Below are positions 38,159-48,052 of a stretch of 64,000 nt of DNA, piece after piece. Under the pieces are notes generated by a model. The model worked only from the letters and a program-made list of their open reading frames with translations, was not told the origin of the DNA and ran no database searches. This DNA comes from NCEH01 sp043195195 (GTDB lineage: Bacteria > Pseudomonadota > Alphaproteobacteria > Rhizobiales > Xanthobacteraceae), in NCBI RefSeq assembly GCF_043195195.1, contig NZ_JBAFWT010000028.1, forward strand, positions 9,521-73,520. The letters run 5' to 3'. How positions within the stretch are numbered: the stretch's first letter is position 1; every line of letters starts with the position of its first letter. Position numbers and translations under genes: made by a program.

Positions 38159-40417
38159 ATGGCCACGGACGTTGAACGCCTTGTCGTTTCCATGGAAGCG
38201 CAATTCACGAAGTATGAAAAGGCGCTGGCGCGGATCGAGCGGCTGACAGGCACCACGACCGCCCGCATGGAAACCCGCTTCAAGGATATGGAGAAGGGAG
38301 TTTCAACCCGGATCGGGGCCACGCTTGGCAGCCTCGGATCCTTGGCCGGTATCGGCACCATTCTCGGCGGGCTCAGCCTTGCCGGGCTCATTGAGCAGCT
38401 TCGGTCCGTTGCCGGCCAGTTTGCTGAGATTGCCGATGTGGCCGACCGCACCGGGCTCGGCACCGAACAGATTCAGGAATTGCGGTATGCGGCTGAGATG
38501 GCCGGCGGCGATGTGAAGGATCTCGACAGCGGCGTCGTGAAATTCTCGAAGGGGCTGAGCGATGCCGCCCGCGGTACGGGTGATCTGGAAAAGGTGCTGC
38601 GCGCCAATGGCGTGGCGATCAAGGGCGTGAACGGGAACGCCCGCTCCACTATCGATGTGCTGTACGACTACGCCGACCTCATCAAGAACGCGAAGAACCC
38701 GCAGGATGCGCTCAACATCGCCACCATGGCGTTCGGCCGTAGTGCCGGTCCTGCCCTGGTGGTGGCGCTTCAGGGCGGTGCGGAAGGCCTGCGGACCGCG
38801 GCGAATGAGGGGCGCGCCTTCGGCGCCGTCGCTGATGACGCGATCATCCGCAAGGCCGCGGATATCGACGATGCCTTCGTGCGCATGTCGCGCGCCATAA
38901 AGGTGCAGGCCGGCGGCGCACTGATCGAAGGCGCGGACGCTGTGCGCCAGTATCAGAATGCTATCATCGGACTTGCTGCGGCGGTGGGGGCGGTCGGAGC
39001 CGGCGCGGTGCTTGGGCCCCTGGTGCAGTCCCTGGCCGCAGCAACGGCTGGCGCTGCGGTTGCGGCGGTGCGCATGAACGCGCTCAATGCCACCATTCTG
39101 ACCGTAGCCGCCGGCCAACGCCTCGCCACACTCGCCTCGGCAGGCCTGTCCACGGCCCTCAGTCTCCTCGGCGGCCCCTGGGGTCTGGCGATTACCGCGC
39201 TCGCCGGGACCATCGCTTACCTCGCCCTGCGAACCGATGAGGCCAAGGAGGCGGCGGAACAGCATGCGGCGGCCGTGAAGGATTTCGATACGGCGGTGGC
39301 GCAGTTGAAATCGGGCCTTCCCGGCGCGGCCGAGAAGGTGAAGGCGCTCGGCAACGAGCATGTCGAGGCCGCCAAGAAGGCGCTCGCCGCAGCCGAAGCC
39401 GAACTAGAATATGCGCAGGCTGTTGGAGCGAGGCAGAACCTCGGAGGGTACGCAAGCAGATACCAAGTAAAGGCGCCTGCGGATAACACGAGCGAGATTG
39501 CCGCCGCCATTGAACAGGGAATCTCCAACGTCAAGGCGAAGCAAAAGGAATTGAAGGAATGGCAGGACAAGGTAGTGTCCGCCGGGTCGAATGCACCCGA
39601 TGGGAAGCCCACCATCGTGCCAGACCCCGACGCCGACGCGAAGGCCAAGCAGTGGGCCAAGGTATTGGACCAAAGCCGCCAGCGGGCGAATTCGCTCCAG
39701 CTCGAAGCCTCCCTGGTCGGAAAATCAACCTTCGAAGCGACCCGAGCGAAGGTCGCTCAAGACCTGCTTAATGCGGCGAAGGAAGCGGATATCCCCATCA
39801 CGGCCGACCTTGTGACCGAGGTCAACCGGTTGGCGACCGCCGAGGCATCCGCCACCGTCACGCGCGATGCGGCGAACGAATCCTATGCGCAGTGGAACGA
39901 CATGCTGCGCCAATCCGGAGATTTTGCCGTTGACAACGTGGCGGCGCTGGTATCCGGCTATCAGAGCCTCAATGACGTGTGGAAGAACGGTCTCGGCCTG
40001 CTGACGCAGATGGTGCTGAAATCGGCGCTGATGGGCGAAGGGCCACTTTCCGGTCTGTTTGGCTCCAAGGCCACCGGCAACAGCCCCGGCGGCCTCTTCG
40101 GCCTGCTCGGCTCGCTGGTCCCCCGCGCGGAGGGCGGCCCTGTATCCCCTGGCAAGCGCTACCTGGTGGGCGAGCAGGGGCCGGAGGTGCTGACTTTCCC
40201 ACGATCCGGCATCATCACCCCGAACGCCGCCGTCTCACCGCGCGCCTCCGGCGGCATCACGTTTGCCCCGTCCACCACCATTGACGCGCGCGGCTCCCAG
40301 ATGGGCGAGGCGCAGATGCGCCAGATCCTGGCGGAGAACAACCGCCAACTGCTGCGCCAGGTGCCGGCGGTGGTGGAACAGGCGCGCGGCCGGCAAATCT
40401 CCAGCAACCGGACCTGA
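38159..40417 (+). CDS. Prophage tape measure protein
   Basis: ATG 38159 is preferred over a GTG one codon earlier. The 752-aa protein starts MATDVERLVVSMEAQFTKYE and has a TP901-type core (ADRTGLGTEQIQELRYAAEM, LEKVLRANGV). A hydrophobic segment AIIGLAAAVGAVGAGAVLGP follows, then coiled regions and EGGPVSPGKRYLVGEQGPEV. It ends GRQISSNRT like the satellite copy. It sets tail length and is ejected with DNA. The shared ends of both copies probably contact the same tip and chaperone. Confidence 0.92.
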   Translation: MATDVERLVVSMEAQFTKYEKALARIERLTGTTTARMETRFKDMEKGVSTRIGATLGSLGSLAGIGTILGGLSLAGLIEQLRSVAGQFAEIADVADRTGLGTEQIQELRYAAEMAGGDVKDLDSGVVKFSKGLSDAARGTGDLEKVLRANGVAIKGVNGNARSTIDVLYDYADLIKNAKNPQDALNIATMAFGRSAGPALVVALQGGAEGLRTAANEGRAFGAVADDAIIRKAADIDDAFVRMSRAIKVQAGGALIEGADAVRQYQNAIIGLAAAVGAVGAGAVLGPLVQSLAAATAGAAVAAVRMNALNATILTVAAGQRLATLASAGLSTALSLLGGPWGLAITALAGTIAYLALRTDEAKEAAEQHAAAVKDFDTAVAQLKSGLPGAAEKVKALGNEHVEAAKKALAAAEAELEYAQAVGARQNLGGYASRYQVKAPADNTSEIAAAIEQGISNVKAKQKELKEWQDKVVSAGSNAPDGKPTIVPDPDADAKAKQWAKVLDQSRQRANSLQLEASLVGKSTFEATRAKVAQDLLNAAKEADIPITADLVTEVNRLATAEASATVTRDAANESYAQWNDMLRQSGDFAVDNVAALVSGYQSLNDVWKNGLGLLTQMVLKSALMGEGPLSGLFGSKATGNSPGGLFGLLGSLVPRAEGGPVSPGKRYLVGEQGPEVLTFPRSGIITPNAAVSPRASGGITFAPSTTIDARGSQMGEAQMRQILAENNRQLLRQVPAVVEQARGRQISSNRT

Positions 40418-40420
40418 TCC

Positions 40421-41074
40421 ATGGCCATCACCTTCCCGCGTGCGCTGCCGCAGAATGTGCGGTTCGCGCGCAGCACCTTCACGCTTGCACGGCAGCAAGC
40501 CGTGAACACGCTCCAGAACGGCGCGGTGCAGGGGATGGAATTGGGCGATGCCCTATGGCGGGCGGATTTCCAGACCGAGCCGCTGGCGTGGTCCGCCCGC
40601 CGCGCGTGGGATGCGTGGGCGAAAACCATCAAGGACGGCATGAACACCTTCGTCGGCTTCGATTGGATCGGCTCCTATCCGATCGCCTACGGCGGCGGCG
40701 CGCTGGCGCTCACCAAGGCGACCGGCGGCGCCTGGGGCGGACAGGCCACCATCAACGCGGTGACCGCCACTACGATCACGCTGCTGGGCTTGCCGGCGGC
40801 CTACAAGGCCCGCGCCGGAGACCGGCTGTCCTTCGCCTGGAACGGGTCGCGCGCCTATCACGAGGTGATGGAGGATGCGACCGGAAGCGGTGCCGGCGCG
40901 ATCACCCTCACGGTTGAGCCTGCGATTCGGCTAAACCCCTTGCCGGCTATCGGCGCGATCGTGGACCTGATCCGCGCGCCGGTCGTGATGAAGCTGATGC
41001 CCGGCACCTTCCAGAACCCCGATGCCCTGGGCTCGCAGCCCATCTCCTTCCAGGCGGTTCAGGCGATCCTCTGA
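40421..41074 (+). CDS. Distal-tail minor protein
   Basis: The 217-aa product starts MAITFPRALPQNVRFARSTF and has WRADFQTEPLAWSARRAWDA, WGGQATINAVTATTITLLGL and FQNPDALGSQPISFQAVQAI. It resembles the distal-tail proteins that follow tape measure genes and join tube to tip. Its start region matches the scar left after the satellite tape measure gene. Exact family not named. Confidence 0.7.
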   Translation: MAITFPRALPQNVRFARSTFTLARQQAVNTLQNGAVQGMELGDALWRADFQTEPLAWSARRAWDAWAKTIKDGMNTFVGFDWIGSYPIAYGGGALALTKATGGAWGGQATINAVTATTITLLGLPAAYKARAGDRLSFAWNGSRAYHEVMEDATGSGAGAITLTVEPAIRLNPLPAIGAIVDLIRAPVVMKLMPGTFQNPDALGSQPISFQAVQAIL

Positions 41075-41652
41075 TGCGCACCATCAATCCGGCGGCCTTG
41101 GCCACGCTCGCAGCGGGGCGCGCGGTCTCGCGCCTGCTCCTCATCTTCGATTTTCCGTCCGGCACTTATGGATTCTGGGATGGCGTCGGGATCATGACCT
41201 ATGCCGGGCTCGATTATGTCGGCGCCGGCAAGTTGCTCGGTGTCGATGATCTGGAGCTTTCCGGCGGCCTCGCGCCGGCGGCTGTGACGCTGCGCCTGTC
41301 CGCCATGCCGGAGGCCGGGCTTACCGTCGATGTGCTCGCCACCATCGAAAACGAGCAATACCACCAGCGGCCTTGCACCATGTCGCGGGCCTATTTCGAC
41401 CCCGACACGCGCGCGCTCATCTCGGTGGAGCGGATCTTTCGCGGCTACATCGACCAGATCGAGCATGCTGAACAGGTGGGCGGCGCGGCTGAACTTGTAT
41501 GCAGCCTGGAAAGCCGCTCGCGTGATCACACGCGGGTCGGGCACCGGGTGCGCGGCGATGCCGATCAGCGGCGCATCGCGGCGGATGACGGCTTCTTCCA
41601 GCACGCCGCGACCGCTGGAACGCAAAAGATCGTGTGGGGGCGGCGGGCATGA
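41074..41652 (+). CDS. Minor tail protein (192 aa)
   Basis: The 192-aa protein begins MRTINPAALATLAAGRAVSR and contains IFDFPSGTYGFWDGVGIMTY and LSGGLAPAAVTLRLSAMPEA. The region EHAEQVGGAAELVCSLESRS follows. It lies between distal-tail and peptidase-like genes in the tip operon and is likely a tip ring component. Start overlaps the previous stop. Confidence 0.7.
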   Translation: MRTINPAALATLAAGRAVSRLLLIFDFPSGTYGFWDGVGIMTYAGLDYVGAGKLLGVDDLELSGGLAPAAVTLRLSAMPEAGLTVDVLATIENEQYHQRPCTMSRAYFDPDTRALISVERIFRGYIDQIEHAEQVGGAAELVCSLESRSRDHTRVGHRVRGDADQRRIAADDGFFQHAATAGTQKIVWGRRA

Positions 41653-42050
41653 GGCGCGCGGATTGGCCGGAGCGGCTGGAAGCCGTGTTGGATCGCTATG
41701 CCGCCGGCACCTTCGTGCGCGGGCGCCGCGACTGCCTCACCTTGTGCCTGGACGTGGTGCGCGCGCTCACCGGAGAGCGCCTGTTTCCAGGGCAGCGCGG
41801 CTATCGCACCCGCGCGGAAGCGGTGCGGCGCGGCAAGGCGCTCGGCTTTGAGACTTTGGCTGATGCCTGCGCGAGCGTGCTGCGCGAGGTTCACCCGGTC
41901 GAGGCGCACCGGGGGGATATCGTCATCATCATGGACGGGGAGGATGAGGCCGGTGCCGTCTGTACGGGCGCCGACCTCGTGAGTATGGGCGCAGCCGGCA
42001 TGTGGCGGTTGCCCCGTTCGCACGCCGTGCGCGCGTTCCGGGTGGGCTGA
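41649..42050 (+). CDS. DUF6950/NlpC-P60-like tail-tip protein
   Basis: Start at ATG 41649. The 133-aa protein has the pattern AGTFVRGRRDCLTLCLDVVR (Cys in G-R-DC), then EAHRGDIVIIMDGED and DLVSMGAAGMWRLPRSHAVR (possible His). This matches DUF6950 proteins, related to NlpC/P60 cysteine peptidases in tail tips that open peptidoglycan during entry. Activity is not proven. Confidence 0.7.
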   Translation: MRRADWPERLEAVLDRYAAGTFVRGRRDCLTLCLDVVRALTGERLFPGQRGYRTRAEAVRRGKALGFETLADACASVLREVHPVEAHRGDIVIIMDGEDEAGAVCTGADLVSMGAAGMWRLPRSHAVRAFRVG

Positions 42051-44917
42051 TGGGCATCGAAGCCGCACTGATCGCCGCCGGCGCGTCCGCGACCGCCGCC
42101 AGCCTCGCCAGCACCGCGGTGGGAATCGGCCTCTCGGTCGGCCTCGCTTATGCTTCCAAGGCCCTCACCGGCAAGAGCCGGGCGGCCGAAGACAAGGGCG
42201 TCCAGGCCTCCCTGCAGATCGGCGCCGACGTGCCGCGCGGCTATCTGTGCGGGCGCCAGGTGATGGAGGGGCAGCTTTCGTATTGGAACGTGAGCGGGCC
42301 GGATAACAACTTCCTCGACCTGGTGTTCCCCATCGGCGACGGTCCGCATGATGGATTGACCGATCTTTGGGTGGATGGCGTGCGTCGGAATCTGACGCTC
42401 GCCTCCTCCGATCAGTTCCGCGATACCTATTCGGTCGAGAGTTATTATTACGGGCCGCTGTTAGTACCCCTGATGACCGTGACCTTCTATCACGGCTACG
42501 AAGATCAGCCCGCGCATGATCTGTTCGTATCGTCGGCCACTCCTGCCTCGCGGTGGACCGCCACCGAGCGCGGATCTGGCGTCGCCTATGTCGCGATCCG
42601 CTTATGGTATTTCAAGCAATGGTTTCCGGACGGCATCCCGAGCTTCAAATTCGGTATCCGCGGACGGCGCTTCTACGACTGGCGCAAGGACAGCACGGCC
42701 GGCGGCTCGGGCGCGCACCGATGGACCGACAAGAAGACGTGGGCTTACACGGAAAACCCCTTCGTCGAGCTCTACAATTTCCAGCGGGGCCTATACCTCA
42801 ATAACGAGTTGGTCGTGGGCGCCGGGGTTCTGCCCGCCGACCTCCTCTTGGACCGCTACACGGCGGCAGCGAACGCCTGCGACGAAGAGGTGATGGATAG
42901 CGCCGGCTTCTCGGCAGACCGTTTTAGCTGCAGCACCTATGTCAATGACGATGAGGAGCACGGCGCCGTTACCGAGCGTATCCTCGATAGCTGTGCCGGG
43001 GCCATGTACGAGCAAGCCGGCAGCTTCGGCCCCATCGCCGGCGTCGCGCAGCCCACCGTCATGACCATCACGGACGGCGACCTTGTGTCTGGCCGGCCGG
43101 TGAGCTTCAAGGCCAAGCTTCCGCGCTCGGAACTCGTGAATGGCGTTTTCGGCACCTATATCGACTTCAGCCAGATGGGCGCAGCGGTGCCGTATGTGGC
43201 GCGCACCGACGCGGCAGCGGAATCGGCGGACACGGAACAGCGCCGCGTCGAAAGCAATTTTCCGCAAGTCAACGATCTGGTGCAGGCACAGCGGCTGGCG
43301 GAAATCGAGAAGCGACTGGCCCGCCTCCAGGCGACGGCCACCATCACGCTCGGTATGTCCGCCGACCCCTTGGAGCCTGGCGACTGGATACGCTGGATTT
43401 CGGCGCGGCCGGGGCGCGGCGACCGCCGCTATCTGATCAAGTCCTTAACGAAGGCGGCTGATCAGACGATCACGCTCAATCTGCGCGAGGTCGCATCCTC
43501 TGCTTTCGGCGCCGCCGCCAATGACGACGCGCCGTCCGCCGGCGACCCGAACGCACCCCCTGCGGTCATCACGACCGTGCCCATGTTCAACGCATCGCCG
43601 CGCACCCTGCTGGCCGAGAACGGGCTGAAGACGCCGGCCATCGAAGCGACGTGGCAGTCTATCCTCGATGACAAAGTGGACGCGGTCCTAATCCAATATC
43701 GCGTGGCCGGGCAAGAGGAGGTATTGCCCTGGCGCTCGGATGATCCGCTTTCCGGGCTTGTGGTTTGGAGTTCCGGCGTCCAATCGGAGACGCTATACGA
43801 GGTCCGCGCAACTATCACCTGCACGCCGGCGCGCGCCACTACGTGGACGGAGTGGAAGCCCGTCACGACCACCGAACAGGTTGTGCCAGTGACGATGCAG
43901 AGCTTCGCGCCGGCGCTGCGCGATTTGATCGGCACACAGCTTGGCGTGGCCGATGCCGAGTACCGCGCAGGCATTGAAAATCTCAACCTGATCGTAGCCG
44001 AACTGGCTGCGCATCAAGCTGTCGTGCGGCTTGAGGATGTGCGCCGGGTGACGGCCACATTTGGAAATCAGAAAGCGGAATATCTGTTCCAGGTCGGCGT
44101 TGTCGCCGATGACGTGAGCGCGACGGTGCAGCGGGTGGAGACGCTGGAGGCGGAGGCGGTGAGCCTGAATGCCGATCTGGGCACGGTCACCACCAACCTC
44201 GCCACGGTGAGCAGCACGGTCACCGCGCTGGCGGATGGTCAGAGCGCGCTGGCATCCGACGTGACGTCGTTGCAATCGACGACGACCGGCCTGGTGACGG
44301 GCCTCGATGCGGCCGAAGGTAATATTGGTGATTTAACGACAGGCCTCGGCGCTGCCGAGGGCACTATCGGAGGGCTGCAGTCAGACGTTGCCGCCGCTCA
44401 AGGCGACATCGGTACGCTCGTCACATCGGTCGCCACCGCACAGGGGTCGCTTACGACGCTGACCGGTACCGTCTCTGCGATATCGGCCGACGTGCTGGAG
44501 TTGACGGCAGCGGTCAATGATCTCAGCAGCAGCGTCACGGTGCGATGGGTCGCGGGTGTGACGCCTGCGGGCGCAACGGCCGCATGGGATCTGCAACTGG
44601 TCGCGGGCTCCGTGGTCGTTGGCATGTCTGCCATCGCTCTTTCGGGTGGCGGGGGGCAAATCCGGTTCCAGGCCGACAAGTTTCTGTTTGCCAAGCCAGA
44701 CGGGACGACGTTCGCGCTTCTTCAGTCGTCCGGGGGGACTTTCTACCTTGCCGGCAATATGCTCACAGATGGGTACGTCCTCGCGCAACATCTATCTGTT
44801 TCCACGTTGTCTGCGATAACCGGAAACATGGGGACACTAACTGTCGGTCGGATGCTTTCCACAAACGGGAAAGTCGATTTCAACCTGACCGACACATACC
44901 TTTTGTTTAAAGACTGA
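42050..44917 (+). CDS. Tail-tip/host-specificity protein (gpJ-like)
   Basis: Start at ATG 42050, overlapping the previous stop. The 955-aa protein has a hydrophobic start (MGIEAALIAAGASATAASLA), then RAAEDKGVQASLQIGADVPR and GRQVMEGQLSYWNVSGP typical of J-like tip hubs in alphaproteobacterial phages. A long heptad coiled coil follows (repeated LTTGLGAAEGTIGGLQSDVA, about 700-840), then a C-terminal beta region. The coil and C terminus probably carry receptor specificity. Confidence 0.85.
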   Translation: MGIEAALIAAGASATAASLASTAVGIGLSVGLAYASKALTGKSRAAEDKGVQASLQIGADVPRGYLCGRQVMEGQLSYWNVSGPDNNFLDLVFPIGDGPHDGLTDLWVDGVRRNLTLASSDQFRDTYSVESYYYGPLLVPLMTVTFYHGYEDQPAHDLFVSSATPASRWTATERGSGVAYVAIRLWYFKQWFPDGIPSFKFGIRGRRFYDWRKDSTAGGSGAHRWTDKKTWAYTENPFVELYNFQRGLYLNNELVVGAGVLPADLLLDRYTAAANACDEEVMDSAGFSADRFSCSTYVNDDEEHGAVTERILDSCAGAMYEQAGSFGPIAGVAQPTVMTITDGDLVSGRPVSFKAKLPRSELVNGVFGTYIDFSQMGAAVPYVARTDAAAESADTEQRRVESNFPQVNDLVQAQRLAEIEKRLARLQATATITLGMSADPLEPGDWIRWISARPGRGDRRYLIKSLTKAADQTITLNLREVASSAFGAAANDDAPSAGDPNAPPAVITTVPMFNASPRTLLAENGLKTPAIEATWQSILDDKVDAVLIQYRVAGQEEVLPWRSDDPLSGLVVWSSGVQSETLYEVRATITCTPARATTWTEWKPVTTTEQVVPVTMQSFAPALRDLIGTQLGVADAEYRAGIENLNLIVAELAAHQAVVRLEDVRRVTATFGNQKAEYLFQVGVVADDVSATVQRVETLEAEAVSLNADLGTVTTNLATVSSTVTALADGQSALASDVTSLQSTTTGLVTGLDAAEGNIGDLTTGLGAAEGTIGGLQSDVAAAQGDIGTLVTSVATAQGSLTTLTGTVSAISADVLELTAAVNDLSSSVTVRWVAGVTPAGATAAWDLQLVAGSVVVGMSAIALSGGGGQIRFQADKFLFAKPDGTTFALLQSSGGTFYLAGNMLTDGYVLAQHLSVSTLSAITGNMGTLTVGRMLSTNGKVDFNLTDTYLLFKD

Positions 44918-44921
44918 CGCC

Positions 44922-46244
44922 ATGGCAAACCGTCTACTACTAGGCGAATACTACGGGCGCAAGCGCCTGCGTTTCTCAAAACCAGGGTTCGACGTGCTCG
45001 ATCCGGCGTTGACCGATGACCAGCTCGTCTTCGACTCGGCCTGGAGCGAAATTCTCAAGCCGCATCAAATCTCGTGGGATAGCGGCGGGCTGTCTAGCTT
45101 CCAGCAGACTTACGTCAACACCGGGACAAACCTGTTTCGCAACTGCTGCCGCATCAATTTCCCGGCGCTCCCGTTCGTGCCGCTCGCTATAGCTTGGGTC
45201 GTTGATTACAGCATTGACGGATACGCAAAAAGGTATACGCCCGTAGCGGCCTGCCCGACCAACAGCTATATTGACGTGACAAACGCGGGATGGTGGGGAA
45301 CTGCTGGAACGGCGCCGCTGAAATCTTTTGCCTACATCATATTTGACAAGCCGGTAGATCAATACGATTCGCGAGAGGCGGACAACGGAGGCACAAACTC
45401 GTTTCTCCTTGGCAACCACCCTACGCGCGGGCCGGGGCTCTATGTGTCGCGCAACGGGGCGGACGTTCTGACGTGCGGGGACGATGACCTTACGCTCTCG
45501 ACCAATAAGCCTTCGATGCAGGTTATCGAGGCCGGAAGCTTTTACGGTACGGCGGTTTATGATAGTATTAGCAAACAATACATCATGAGTGGGACGTTCA
45601 ACACTGCCGAGAACCATCCCGATCACCCGCCGATCCTGTTTCGGCCGACCGCAGATGCTTTCGGCCTACCGCGCAACATGCAGCTTTCGACCACAAATTT
45701 TGGGTGGGTGAACGATAATACAATCAAATATCAGTTCTTTGGCGGCGCGTTTTCGCAGGATATGCATTATAGCATCTTGGGGTATGATCCTGGTTATCCG
45801 GGCGGTTCAAGCGCTACGTCCACGCCTCGTGTTTTGTTGGATACCGCGCGCGGCCTTCGCATCAGCAAAAAAGACGTGGACGTCAGCTTCGCGACAGACG
45901 ATCAACTATTGATGCGCACCGATGGTGGGTGCCTGCACATTAAGACCAGGAAATATTTTGCCGGCGCCTATGTCGGATATTCCGGCAATGCATCCACGGA
46001 TACCAACATCGCGGCGCCCCCGATCCTGATCGTGGCCTGCTACAACCCTGAAATATCGCAGTGGTTTGTCTACCCAACGGGTGCAGACCTTAATGCCCTG
46101 CGCACAGACTTTCGCCCTGTAATCGGATCGGCCTCCCCAACATTGGGAGCTATTCGGCCGCTCACGTCGAACCAACTCTATTACCAGTTTGCGAACTACT
46201 CGCAGGCCCGCGCGTTCAACGTTGCGATCATCGAGCATTCCTGA
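44922..46244 (+). CDS. Probable tail spike/fibre protein (440 aa)
   Basis: The 440-aa product starts MANRLLLGEYYGRKRLRFSK. It is rich in aromatic residues and strands (TNLFRNCCRINFPALPFVPL, DYSIDGYAKRYTPVAACPTN) and lacks recognised motifs. Its codon use is less GC-rich than the hub gene before it, typical of exchanged receptor-binding genes. Position between hub and S74 fibre supports a role in adsorption. Confidence 0.6.
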   Translation: MANRLLLGEYYGRKRLRFSKPGFDVLDPALTDDQLVFDSAWSEILKPHQISWDSGGLSSFQQTYVNTGTNLFRNCCRINFPALPFVPLAIAWVVDYSIDGYAKRYTPVAACPTNSYIDVTNAGWWGTAGTAPLKSFAYIIFDKPVDQYDSREADNGGTNSFLLGNHPTRGPGLYVSRNGADVLTCGDDDLTLSTNKPSMQVIEAGSFYGTAVYDSISKQYIMSGTFNTAENHPDHPPILFRPTADAFGLPRNMQLSTTNFGWVNDNTIKYQFFGGAFSQDMHYSILGYDPGYPGGSSATSTPRVLLDTARGLRISKKDVDVSFATDDQLLMRTDGGCLHIKTRKYFAGAYVGYSGNASTDTNIAAPPILIVACYNPEISQWFVYPTGADLNALRTDFRPVIGSASPTLGAIRPLTSNQLYYQFANYSQARAFNVAIIEHS

Positions 46245-46253
46245 GGATCATCC

Positions 46254-47585
46254 ATGTCATACGATGGATTTTACAACGTAGGCACGGTTTCCGTCGCCTC
46301 CGGCGGCACCGCTGTGACCGGGGTTGGTACCGCGTGGACCATCGGCTCCAAGCCTGTCGTGGCCGGGGATTCTCTCTCTGTCGGCGGCATGAGCCTCCCC
46401 ATTGCTGCCGTGGTGGACGATACCCATCTGACCCTGGCCTATCCTGCCCCTGCAGCGGCCACCACTGCAGCTTATGCGATCCTGCTCAACAGCGAGAGCC
46501 GGACGACGGCGGGCGCTGTGGCTGCGCGACTGAGGGACTATTTGGCGGCGGCGGCGCGGATCGAGAACGGCAGCACAATCCAGCGATGCGCTGGCGTCCT
46601 CGTCAACACGCCGCCCGGCTCTCCTGCCACAGATGATCTCTATGTGGTCGGTACGTCGCCGACAGGGGCATGGACAGGGCTCGCAAACCAGATCCTCAAG
46701 TGGACGGGGAGCGCATGGTATTTGTGGGCTCCCGAGGACGGAAATGCTGCCATGGACCTCGCGACGTCCGTGATTTACGTCTGGTCTGACACAACCGGCT
46801 CATGGTCCGCGTGGCCTTATTCGGCCGGGGCGCTGCGCTATGATACGGCGCAATCCCTCAGCTCCGGGCAAAAAACGCAGGTCACCACCAATGCCGGCGC
46901 GGTGCCGCTGTCCGGCGACAGCACGATCGCGGGCAATATCACGATTGCCCAGGCGAGCGGCGTCTATCCCGACACAGTGCGGCTCGGTGGAGTTGATGCG
47001 GTCTCACGGATCTCACTCGGCACCGCTGATGATTATCAGCTTGTCATCACCTACGATCGAGGCTCCGCCACTGGCTCGATCTCCACAGCGACGAGCGGCG
47101 CGATCACGTTCACGGCCGCGCAGCCCAGGTTGAGCAGTGGCGTGCTTATCGGCCCGGCCGATCTCCTGATCTATCAGAGCGCGACCGGCACATTGGGTAT
47201 CCGGTCTGGTACCTCCGGAGCGGAGAGGTTCTTCAATTTTGACGCGTCTGGCAACGGGAATGCACTGTCCGGCTCATGGATTAGCGCCTCGGACGAGCGG
47301 CTGAAAGACTTGATCGAGCCGCTGTCTGGCGCTCTTGCGAAAATTGTCGCGCTATCCGGCAAGTCATTCCTGCGTCACGGGCGGGAAGCGCGCGAGATTG
47401 GTCTGATCGCACAGGAAGTGCAGGCGGTATACCCGGAAGCAGTTTATACCGTGTTGGGTCAAGACGGTAACGAATACCTCGGCGTTGACTATGGTGCCTT
47501 GGTCGGGCCGCTCGTCGAGGTGATAAAAACACTGGAGTCGCGCATTTCTGCCGCCGAAGGCCAAATAGCCACCCTGGTGGGCTGA
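46254..47585 (+). CDS. Tail fibre with S74 intramolecular chaperone
   Basis: The 443-aa protein has a repeated beta part (SGGTAVTGVGTAWTIGSKPV) and a C-terminal peptidase S74 chaperone: SDERLKDLIEPLSGALAKIV (catalytic Ser-Asp region) and REIGLIAQEVQAVYPEAVYT, then a coiled tail. S74 domains trimerise and cleave themselves off when the fibre has folded. Confidence 0.88.
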   Translation: MSYDGFYNVGTVSVASGGTAVTGVGTAWTIGSKPVVAGDSLSVGGMSLPIAAVVDDTHLTLAYPAPAAATTAAYAILLNSESRTTAGAVAARLRDYLAAAARIENGSTIQRCAGVLVNTPPGSPATDDLYVVGTSPTGAWTGLANQILKWTGSAWYLWAPEDGNAAMDLATSVIYVWSDTTGSWSAWPYSAGALRYDTAQSLSSGQKTQVTTNAGAVPLSGDSTIAGNITIAQASGVYPDTVRLGGVDAVSRISLGTADDYQLVITYDRGSATGSISTATSGAITFTAAQPRLSSGVLIGPADLLIYQSATGTLGIRSGTSGAERFFNFDASGNGNALSGSWISASDERLKDLIEPLSGALAKIVALSGKSFLRHGREAREIGLIAQEVQAVYPEAVYTVLGQDGNEYLGVDYGALVGPLVEVIKTLESRISAAEGQIATLVG

Positions 47586-47620
47586 CGCACTCTCGATAGC
47601 CCTCTCCTTTACCCCATTCC

Positions 47621-47642
47621 GCCGCCTCAGGGCGGCTTTTTT
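47621..47642 (+). terminator. Terminator after the S74 fibre gene
   Basis: GCCGCC and GGCGGC pair around TCAG, followed by six T. It runs into the start region of the next gene. Confidence 0.8.
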
Positions 47643-48048
47643 GTGCCTGGAAGGATACCTCATATCCGCCTCGAACTACCTCGAAAACAAGCTGTTGGAC
47701 CATTCCCTCGGAACGGCCTCCTTCACGATGCCGGCTGCAGTCTACCTCGGCCTGTTCACGGCGGATCCTGGTGAGGCCGGGCCCGGCACTGAGGTGGCTG
47801 GGCTGGGCTATGCCCGCCAGCAGGCGCAGTTCTCGGCAGCTTCGAGCGGGGCTACCTCGAACACAAGCCTCATCACCTTTCCACAGGCAACGGGCGGGGC
47901 GTGGGGGACGATCACGCATTGGGCGCTTTTCGATGCATCCACCGCCGGCAACATGCTGATCTCCGGAGCCTTCGTATCGTCCCGCGTCATCGCCGATACC
48001 GATCAACTGCTGATCAATGCCGGCGACATCGACATCACGCTGGACTGA
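47641..48048 (+). CDS. Phage tail-associated protein with unclear start
   Basis: The frame has no ATG or GTG start. GGAAGGA at 47649-47655 is a good ribosome site, six bases before ATA at 47662, giving ISASNYLENKLLDHSLGTAS; relatives I recall begin just here. TTG 47641 lies within the terminator T-run and is unlikely. The protein continues FTMPAAVYLGLFTADPGEAG and ITHWALFDASTAGNMLISGA, a pattern common to short phage fibre-associated proteins. About 130 aa. Confidence 0.65.
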   Translation: MCLEGYLISASNYLENKLLDHSLGTASFTMPAAVYLGLFTADPGEAGPGTEVAGLGYARQQAQFSAASSGATSNTSLITFPQATGGAWGTITHWALFDASTAGNMLISGAFVSSRVIADTDQLLINAGDIDITLD

Positions 48049-48052
48049 TCGC

